64,000 nt of DNA from Polaribacter septentrionalilitoris (GTDB taxonomy: Bacteria > Bacteroidota > Bacteroidia > Flavobacteriales > Flavobacteriaceae), in assembly GCF_009832745.1 (NCBI RefSeq), contig NZ_VRMJ01000042.1, positions 1 to 64,000 of the forward strand, written 5' to 3'. The notes beneath the pieces are model-generated. The model made no database searches. It was not told where the DNA came from and worked only from the letters and a program-made list of their open reading frames with translations. Shown here piece by piece: positions 58,096 through 64,000 of the stretch; the first letter of the stretch is position 1; every line of letters begins with the position of its first letter. Made by a program: the position numbers and the translations under genes.

Positions 58096-60465
58096 TTGAA
58101 AAAGATAACTATTCTAATTTTACTGCTATCCGCTAGTATTTTTAGTCAAGAAAAATATACCATAAGTGGTACTATTTATGATGATAGTAGTAACGAAACC
58201 TTAATAGGTGTTTCTGTTTATTTTCCAGAATTAAACTCAGGAACTACTACAAATGAATACGGTTTTTATTCGATCACAATTCCTGAAGGAACCTACAAAG
58301 TTCAGGTTAGTTATTTGGGATTCTCGACCCTATTAGAAACAATTGAACTCAATAAAAAAATCACAAAAAACTTTAAACTTAAAGAAGAAACAGAAAGTTT
58401 AGATGAAATTGTAATAGAAAGTAACATTGAAAAACTAAATGTAAGAACACCTCAAATGAGTGTTAATAAATTAACTGCAGCTTCAATAAAACAAATCCCT
58501 GTTGTTTTAGGAGAGGCTGATATTATTAAATCAATCATTTTGTTACCTGGTGTAACAAGTGCTGGTGAAGGAGCATCTGGTTTTAATGTTCGTGGTGGAG
58601 CAGCTGACCAAAATCTAATTTTATTGGATGAAGCTGTGGTTTTTAACTCCTCTCATTTATTTGGTTTTTTCTCAGTATTTAATCCTGATGTTATTAAAGA
58701 TATTCGTTTGTATAAAGGAGGAATTCCTGCAAAATACGGAGGAAGATTATCTTCTGTTTTAGACATATACCAAAAAGAAGGAAATAGTAAAGAATTTAAA
58801 GCTACTGGTGGTATTGGCTTAATTTCGAGTAGATTATTACTTGAAGGACCAATAAAAGAAGAAAAAATCTCTTTCTTAATTGGTGGTAGATCTTCTTATG
58901 CACACTTATTTTTACCACTTTTTGATAATGACAATACTGCATATTTTTATGATTTAAATACCAAGATTAACTATAGAATTAACGATAGAAACAGTTTGTT
59001 TTTCTCGGGATATTTTGGAAAAGATGTCTTTGGAATCAGTGAAAATTTTGTCAATACTTACGGAAATCAAGTTGCCAATTTACGATGGAATCATCTTTTT
59101 TCTGATAAATTATTCTCTAATTTATCTTTAATTTATTCTGATTATTTTTATGGGTTAACTCTTGATTTTGTGGGTTTTGAATGGGATTCTGGTATTACCA
59201 ACTACAACTTAAAATACGATTTTAATCACTTTATAAGTGATAAGTTAAAATTGAGTTATGGTATCAATAACATTTACACAAAATTTAATCCTGGTAATAT
59301 TTTTCCTAATAGAGACGATTCTGGAATTGTAGCTGAAAAATTAATCGACAAATATGCCAATGAATTTGCAGCATACATAGACGCAAAACATAAAATAAGT
59401 GATAACCTTAGGTTACAATATGGGATTCGTTTTTCTAACTTTACAAGGTTAGGACAAGATGAATTGAATGTGTATCAGAATAATCAACCTGTAATTTATA
59501 ATTCTCAATTCAAAGTTTATGAATCTGCTACTCCTGTTGGGACAGAAACTTTTAACAGAAGCGATGCTATTGCTAGTTTTAACAATTTTGAACCCAGAGT
59601 TTCTATGTCTTATGTTTTAGATGATAACACATCAGTTAAAGCCAGTTACAATAGAATGGCACAGTATTTACACCTACTTTCTAACACTGCCTCTCCTACT
59701 CCATTAGATGTTTGGGCGCCAAGTGGAAGATACATAAAACCACAGTTGTTAAACCAATATGCTGTTGGATATTTCAAATCGCTAAAAGACGGGGATTATT
59801 CTCTAGAAACCGAAGTTTTTTACAAAGACATTCAAAATAGAATCGACTATATAAATGGTGCCAATTTGGTTGCTAATAATGAGATTGAAACCGTAATTTT
59901 AAATGGACAAGCAAGAGCATATGGGCTTGAAGTTTTACTTAAAAAGAACGAAGGTAAATTAAAAGGGTGGTTAGCTTACACATTATCTAGATCAGAACAA
60001 CAAACACTTGGTAGCACACCTAATGAACCAGGAATAAATAGAGGAGAATGGTATAGTACTCCTTTTGATAAAACACACGATTTTTCTGTAAACGCAAGCT
60101 ACGACTTAAATAAAAAATGGAAATTCAATACCAATTTTGTATTTCAAACTGGGCAACCAACAAATTATCCTGTTGGTCAATATGAAATTCAAGGTTTAAA
60201 CGTTCCTATTTTTGATGAAAATAGAAGAAATGCAGATAGACTTCCAGCCTACCATAGATTAGATATTTCTGCTACTTTAACTCCAAGAAAAAATAAAAAT
60301 AGAAAATGGCAAGCAGAATGGGTTTTTGGAATTTATAATGTTTATGGACGCCAAAATGCAGCCTCTATAAATTTTAGAGAAAATAGAGAAACAATGAGAA
60401 ACGAAGCTGTACAAACATCTATATTTGGTCTAGTGCCTTCTGTAACCTATAATTTTAAATTCTAG
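58096..60465 (+). CDS. TonB-dependent receptor with carboxypeptidase-regulatory-like N-domain
   Basis: The 789-residue outer-membrane protein has a signal peptide (1 to about 18), a CarboxypepD_reg-like domain (about 22-100; YTISGTIYDDSSNETLIGVS), a plug domain (about 120-225; SGFNVRGGAADQNLILLDEA) and a beta-barrel ending VPSVTYNFKF. The start is TTG at 58096. It imports an unknown substrate using TonB energy. The DUF4249 lipoprotein follows after 3 bp, a common pairing that is distinct from SusC/SusD. Confidence 0.88.
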   Translation: MKKITILILLLSASIFSQEKYTISGTIYDDSSNETLIGVSVYFPELNSGTTTNEYGFYSITIPEGTYKVQVSYLGFSTLLETIELNKKITKNFKLKEETESLDEIVIESNIEKLNVRTPQMSVNKLTAASIKQIPVVLGEADIIKSIILLPGVTSAGEGASGFNVRGGAADQNLILLDEAVVFNSSHLFGFFSVFNPDVIKDIRLYKGGIPAKYGGRLSSVLDIYQKEGNSKEFKATGGIGLISSRLLLEGPIKEEKISFLIGGRSSYAHLFLPLFDNDNTAYFYDLNTKINYRINDRNSLFFSGYFGKDVFGISENFVNTYGNQVANLRWNHLFSDKLFSNLSLIYSDYFYGLTLDFVGFEWDSGITNYNLKYDFNHFISDKLKLSYGINNIYTKFNPGNIFPNRDDSGIVAEKLIDKYANEFAAYIDAKHKISDNLRLQYGIRFSNFTRLGQDELNVYQNNQPVIYNSQFKVYESATPVGTETFNRSDAIASFNNFEPRVSMSYVLDDNTSVKASYNRMAQYLHLLSNTASPTPLDVWAPSGRYIKPQLLNQYAVGYFKSLKDGDYSLETEVFYKDIQNRIDYINGANLVANNEIETVILNGQARAYGLEVLLKKNEGKLKGWLAYTLSRSEQQTLGSTPNEPGINRGEWYSTPFDKTHDFSVNASYDLNKKWKFNTNFVFQTGQPTNYPVGQYEIQGLNVPIFDENRRNADRLPAYHRLDISATLTPRKNKNRKWQAEWVFGIYNVYGRQNAASINFRENRETMRNEAVQTSIFGLVPSVTYNFKF

Positions 60466-60468
60466 AAA

Positions 60469-61299
60469 ATGAAAAAGATATATATATTACCTATTTTAAT
60501 GTGCTTCTTTTTCTCTAATTGTGAAAAAGTTGTAGATATCGATGTTCCCTCAATTCAACCAAAATTAATTGTTGATGCATCTTTTGAAGTCTTGTTTGAT
60601 GAAACTCCTGTAACCGCAAATACTGTTGTAAAACTTAGATTATCTGCTGATTATTTTGAAGAAACAATTCCAACTGTAACCAATGCAACCGTATTTTTAA
60701 CAGACTTATCAAACAATACAATTGTTAATTTTTCTGATGGAAATGCTGATGGAAATTATGAACCTTTAAATCCTTTTATCCCTGCTGATAATGTTGATTA
60801 CGAATTGACAATTATTTACGATAATGAAACTTACAAAGGAATTGCCACTAAAGTTAAGTCAACCCCATTTACAAAAGTAGAACAAGGAGATAAGACATTA
60901 TTCTCAGGAAATGAAACTGAGCTTAAAATAGATTTTAAAGATCCAGCTAACATAGAAAACTACTATTTATTTAACCTATCAAATAATCTTTTTTTATCTG
61001 TAGAGGACAGGTTTTTTGACGGTTCAGATTACAATTTCTCATATTTTTATGATGAAGATGATCTAGAAGTTCCTGCAACTGTAGAGATAAAAATGTCTGG
61101 AATCACCAAAGAATATTTTACCTATTTTAGAGTATTGGTAGATCAAAGTGGTCAAAATGCTGGAGGCCCTTTTGAGACTGTTCCATCATCACTTTTAGGA
61201 AATATGATCAATACAACAAACGAAAGTAATTTTCCTTTAGGATATTTTCACATTTCAGAAACAGATACATTTACCATTAGTTTGGTTAAAAAAGACTAA
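60469..61299 (+). CDS. DUF4249 lipoprotein
   Basis: The 276-residue protein has a lipobox FFFSNC (Cys near residue 18). The DUF4249 region begins EKVVDIDVPSIQPKLIVDAS and has DNVDYELTIIYDNETYKGIA, a beta-rich fold. Members typically follow TonB-dependent receptors and may act as accessory surface lipoproteins; function is unproven. Confidence 0.85.
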   Translation: MKKIYILPILMCFFFSNCEKVVDIDVPSIQPKLIVDASFEVLFDETPVTANTVVKLRLSADYFEETIPTVTNATVFLTDLSNNTIVNFSDGNADGNYEPLNPFIPADNVDYELTIIYDNETYKGIATKVKSTPFTKVEQGDKTLFSGNETELKIDFKDPANIENYYLFNLSNNLFLSVEDRFFDGSDYNFSYFYDEDDLEVPATVEIKMSGITKEYFTYFRVLVDQSGQNAGGPFETVPSSLLGNMINTTNESNFPLGYFHISETDTFTISLVKKD

Positions 61300-61341
61300 A
61301 AGCTTCTTTAGAATTCAGCATTCAAAATGCAAGAAAAAATG

Positions 61342-61349
61342 TATTTTTG
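61342..61349 (+). promoter_or_regulatory. -7 box immediately before murQ, likely leaderless transcript
   Basis: TATTTTTG ends 4 bp before the murQ ATG at 61354. No TTG is at the right distance, so the -33 is weak. Confidence 0.45.
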
Positions 61350-61353
61350 AGTG

Positions 61354-62163
61354 ATGAATTTTACAAAAACTACAGAACAAGACTCTCACTACAATCATCT
61401 CGAAAAGATGTCTGTAACAGATTTGTTAATCAATATTAATAATGAAGATAAAACCGTTCCTTTAGCAATAGAAAAATCATTACCTCAAATAGAAGCACTT
61501 ACACATAAAATTGTTCAAAAGCTTAAAGATGGAGGTCGTCTTTTTTATATAGGTGCAGGTACTTCTGGTAGATTAGGTATTGTTGATGCTTCTGAATGTC
61601 CACCTACTTTTGGTGTTCCTCATGAATTGGTTGTGGGTTTAATTGCAGGTGGAGATGTTGCTATTCGAAAAGCTGTTGAGTTTGCTGAAGATTCTACACA
61701 ACAAGGTTGGTTAGATTTACAAGCCCATAACATTTCTCAAAAAGATGTTGTTGTAGGCATTGCTGCTTCTGGCACAACACCTTATGTCATTTCTGCTTTA
61801 GAAAAATGCAACAAAAACAATATTATAACTGGTTGCATTACATGTAATAAAAACAGCCCACTTTCTAAGGTTGCTCAATTTCCTATAGAAGTAATTGTTG
61901 GTCCTGAGTTTGTTACTGGGAGTTCTAGAATGAAAGCAGGAACTGCTCAAAAACTTGTTTTAAATATGCTCTCTACTGCCACAATGATTCAGTTAGGAAA
62001 AGTAAAAGGGAACAAGATGGTTGATATGCAATTATCTAACAATAAATTGGTAGAGAGAGGACAAAAAATGTTAGCTAAAGAACTAAATATCGACTTAAAA
62101 AATGCGAGTGAATTATTAGAGAAATTTGGTAATGTTAGAAACGCTATAAAAAACTACAAATAA
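61354..62163 (+). CDS. murQ: N-acetylmuramic acid 6-phosphate etherase MurQ
   Basis: It cleaves the lactyl ether of MurNAc-6-P in peptidoglycan recycling. The 269 residues (ATG at 61354; the frame also has a GTG one codon earlier) form a SIS domain. It has YIGAGTSGRLGIVDASECPP (Glu81 candidate catalytic), then KAVEFAEDS, GIAASGTTPYVISAL and TGSSRMKAGTAQK. It overlaps the DUF6095 start (TAATG). Confidence 0.95.
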   Translation: MNFTKTTEQDSHYNHLEKMSVTDLLININNEDKTVPLAIEKSLPQIEALTHKIVQKLKDGGRLFYIGAGTSGRLGIVDASECPPTFGVPHELVVGLIAGGDVAIRKAVEFAEDSTQQGWLDLQAHNISQKDVVVGIAASGTTPYVISALEKCNKNNIITGCITCNKNSPLSKVAQFPIEVIVGPEFVTGSSRMKAGTAQKLVLNMLSTATMIQLGKVKGNKMVDMQLSNNKLVERGQKMLAKELNIDLKNASELLEKFGNVRNAIKNYK

Positions 62164-62405
62164 TGAGTACTAACGTCAATTTATTAGGTAAAGGATTAAA
62201 AAATTTAGCAATATTAATATTCTTATTTATAGCTTCACCAATTACATTAACTATGGGTTTTAAAGCTTTACAAAAGTTTGACAACACCCCAAAAGTATAT
62301 TGGTCTTATCTTATTATAGCACTTGCTGGCGTACTCATTATTTTTACAATTTTCTTTGCTTTCAAAACATTTAAAACTCTTTTAAAAGCCTTTTTTAACG
62401 ATTAA
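62163..62405 (+). CDS. DUF6095 two-helix membrane protein
   Basis: The 80-residue protein has two transmembrane helices (about 15-35 and 48-70). The LLGKGLKNLAILIFLFIASP and TLTMGFKALQKFDN stretches match DUF6095, a small Flavobacteriia family. It is translationally coupled to murQ. Function is unknown. Confidence 0.78.
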   Translation: MSTNVNLLGKGLKNLAILIFLFIASPITLTMGFKALQKFDNTPKVYWSYLIIALAGVLIIFTIFFAFKTFKTLLKAFFND

Positions 62406-62406
62406 A

Positions 62407-63402
62407 ATGTCAAGTACAGACGGAATTATTGTCATCTTATCTTATCCAGATACAATTGTAAGACCTGCTTATTGGGAAAAATCTAGTAAGATTTGGCCAA
62501 AAATTGGTATTGGTGGTAAACATGCTGTTCAAGCTGGTCATGCTGCGCTTTTATTGATAAAAAAAGACGTATCTGAAATTCAATATTTCGATTTTGGAAG
62601 ATACATTACCAGCTATGGCAATGGGCGTGTAAGGTCTAAAGAAACAGACCCTGAACTCTTAGTTCCTGTTGATGCACAATTTAAAAAAGGTGCACTTTAT
62701 AATTTAAATGAAATTTTGTTATGGTTAGACAAACATCCAGAAAAAACACATGGAGAAGGAAGGTTAGTTGCTACCATAAACACAAAAATTGATTTTACTA
62801 AAGCTTTAGATTACATTCACTCTTTAATTAATCAAAAGGAGATTCCGTATGGCGCCTTTATAAAAAACGGAACTAATTGCGCTCGTTTTGTTACAGATGC
62901 AATTGTAAACTCTACTACTGTTCAAAAAATAAGAACTCAATTAAAAACCTCTAACCTTTTTACTCCTAGCCCAATAGGAAATGTAATTAAAGGAACAACT
63001 ACCAATGTTATTATTGAAGTTAAAAACCAACAAATTGAAGAATACAAAAACAGATCAATTTTAAAAGAATATAAAAAATGTTTCTTAAAAAAAATTGATC
63101 ATCAACCTAATTTAATTGGCACAGAAAAACCAAATACAACTATTTTTTCATTAGAAAATGCAAGTTGGTTGGGAGGAATTGGAAGTGGTGCTTGGTTTAA
63201 AATTAAATCTCAAATTGATTCAAAAACATATTACATTAACAGATATGATGCTAATGGTAAATTAGATTTCGAAGGAGAATTCTGCATTAATCTAAATTCT
63301 TTTAATATTGATAAGCAACATAAATTTGTATATCCAACAAATTGCAAAGAAATGTTTGTTGTTCAAAATGAGCAAGAGTATATTTTTAAACGGAACTATT
63401 AA
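62407..63402 (+). CDS. Probable permuted papain-fold (YiiX/LRAT-like) protein, DUF6695-like
   Basis: The 331-residue cytosolic-looking protein has a His-containing segment KHAVQAGHAALLLIKK (about 37-52), followed much later by GTNCARFVTDAIV (about 155-167). The order His then Cys is that of circularly permuted NlpC/P60-like cysteine peptidases and LRAT/YiiX proteins. A C-terminal domain (about 235-331) is strand-rich. I believe it belongs to DUF6695 but cannot confirm this. It follows DUF6095 after 1 bp in the murQ operon, so a peptidoglycan- or lipid-related hydrolase is plausible. Confidence 0.6.
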   Translation: MSSTDGIIVILSYPDTIVRPAYWEKSSKIWPKIGIGGKHAVQAGHAALLLIKKDVSEIQYFDFGRYITSYGNGRVRSKETDPELLVPVDAQFKKGALYNLNEILLWLDKHPEKTHGEGRLVATINTKIDFTKALDYIHSLINQKEIPYGAFIKNGTNCARFVTDAIVNSTTVQKIRTQLKTSNLFTPSPIGNVIKGTTTNVIIEVKNQQIEEYKNRSILKEYKKCFLKKIDHQPNLIGTEKPNTTIFSLENASWLGGIGSGAWFKIKSQIDSKTYYINRYDANGKLDFEGEFCINLNSFNIDKQHKFVYPTNCKEMFVVQNEQEYIFKRNY

Positions 63403-63406
63403 ACGT

Positions 63407-63889
63407 CTACTTTTTGGGTGTTGTTGGGTTAAATCCAAAATCTGTATCTGGCAACTCAATTCCTAACTGATAAATAATATAACCTATACTAGCAAAATGA
63501 TGAATTGTATGGCTATGAGCTTGCATTAAAATAGCGCCTAAAGTATATGCTACAGACTCTACACCTAGTCCCATATCGTCTTGTACTTGAACTATTTTTT
63601 TTAAATCGTCTTTTTTAATTTGATGAAGTTCTTTTAAAGTCCTGTCAAAATATTGAAGTCCTAAACTAATCTCTAATTCAGAAGATTTATCTCGATTTCT
63701 TTTATTTAAATAAATATTGTTTTGTTCTAAACCATCAAAAACACAAGTGAAAACATCTAAAATATGCCGCATATGACATCCAATACTAGAATAATATGGA
63801 GCTACAGAAGCATCTGTATATTGTTTATTAGAAATGGTTTTTAATAAAGAAATTCCTCTTTGTAGGTTTTTTTCAATGGCTTCAATCAT
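63407..63889 (-). CDS. DinB-superfamily four-helix-bundle protein
   Basis: The 160-residue protein has the DinB-type metal-ligand pattern: an N-terminal-half IGCHMRHILDV and a later QAHSHTIHHFASIGYIIYQL. Members include bacillithiol/mycothiol-dependent transferases and stress proteins; the substrate is unknown. It is cytosolic, unlike the secreted relative at 6435-7001. It is convergent with the previous gene. Confidence 0.82.
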   Translation of the reverse strand: MIEAIEKNLQRGISLLKTISNKQYTDASVAPYYSSIGCHMRHILDVFTCVFDGLEQNNIYLNKRNRDKSSELEISLGLQYFDRTLKELHQIKKDDLKKIVQVQDDMGLGVESVAYTLGAILMQAHSHTIHHFASIGYIIYQLGIELPDTDFGFNPTTPKK

Positions 63890-64000
63890 ATTGTAATCGT
63901 AAAACTTCTAAGTCGTTTTAATTCTGCTCAATTTACCAAATCTTATCGATTTTTTTCACATAATTCAAAAATCAATTATAAAAACCTATAAATCAAATAA

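Overview
ORGANISM. The window is AT-rich chromosomal DNA of a member of the Flavobacteriaceae (Bacteroidota). A Polaribacter- or Tenacibaculum-like marine genus is my best guess, but the genus is inferred, not shown. The grounds are: a surface protein with a type IX secretion (T9SS) sorting domain; Bacteroidota-restricted families (DUF5723, DUF4294, DUF4249, DUF6095, head-GIN DUF2807, multi-copy TonB_C-like proteins); a SusC/RagA-style TonB receptor with a carboxypeptidase-regulatory-like N-terminus; a long GAPDH; and promoters of the Bacteroidota type (TTG, 17-21 bp, TAnnTTTG) instead of sigma70 boxes. No transposase, integrase, phage gene, tRNA or CRISPR array was seen, and the gene order looks like stable core chromosome. 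LAYOUT. 1-0.6 kb: apparent start of a minus-strand stable-RNA (probably rRNA) operon, plus a dispersed repeat. 0.6-8.7 kb: lipoprotein and DUF5723 barrel, DUF4294, ligA, a secreted DinB-like protein, GAPDH. 8.9-14.3 kb: HtrA protease, then dapF-GNAT-mltG-DUF2279 and a lysozyme-like protein (lysine/peptidoglycan and envelope theme). 14.3-18.4 kb: a lycopene-cyclase-like membrane protein, a tetrapyrrole-methylase-family methyltransferase, LMW-PTP, dnaA, a thioesterase. 18.4-25.8 kb: a minus-strand operon (LEA14-like, ribD, HAD, EamA, YigZ, D-2-hydroxyacid dehydrogenase) divergent from GNAT-cls-prmC. 25.8-30.8 kb: a 1525-aa T9SS adhesin behind a long leader with direct repeats. 30.9-32.1 kb: AIM24 protein and a 48-aa ORF. 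32.1-39.2 kb: a response regulator, HEAT protein, GT2 polysaccharide synthase, LTA-synthase-like enzyme and YaiO barrel operon, with a divergent HPt protein. 39.2-43.7 kb: DUF4442, then DUF4870-PadR-PspC-GIN-DUF4440. 43.9-48.1 kb: DUF2721, a four-repeat TonB_C-like protein, then a retropepsin-like protease, RimK and an aspartoacylase-like peptidase. 48.2-53.8 kb: trmD, a GT39 enzyme, rplS, a candidate long ncRNA, monomeric isocitrate dehydrogenase. 53.9-58.0 kb: a tripartite efflux set lacking an ATPase. 58.1-63.9 kb: TonB receptor and DUF4249 lipoprotein, murQ-DUF6095-permuted-papain-like protein, DinB. HOW IT WORKS TOGETHER. Most of the window is housekeeping and envelope biology. The most promising undescribed unit is the polysaccharide locus at 32.1-39.2 kb. 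An inner-membrane GT2 synthase, a phosphoglycerol-transferase-like enzyme and an outer-membrane YaiO barrel are encoded together. The last two share a homologous TPR module, and a response regulator and an HPt protein flank the locus with no kinase nearby. Other signals worth testing are a near-identical 24-bp operator upstream of both GAPDH and isocitrate dehydrogenase, an orphan promoter-to-terminator unit of about 530 nt before isocitrate dehydrogenase, and several promoters so close to the ATG that the transcripts should be leaderless.
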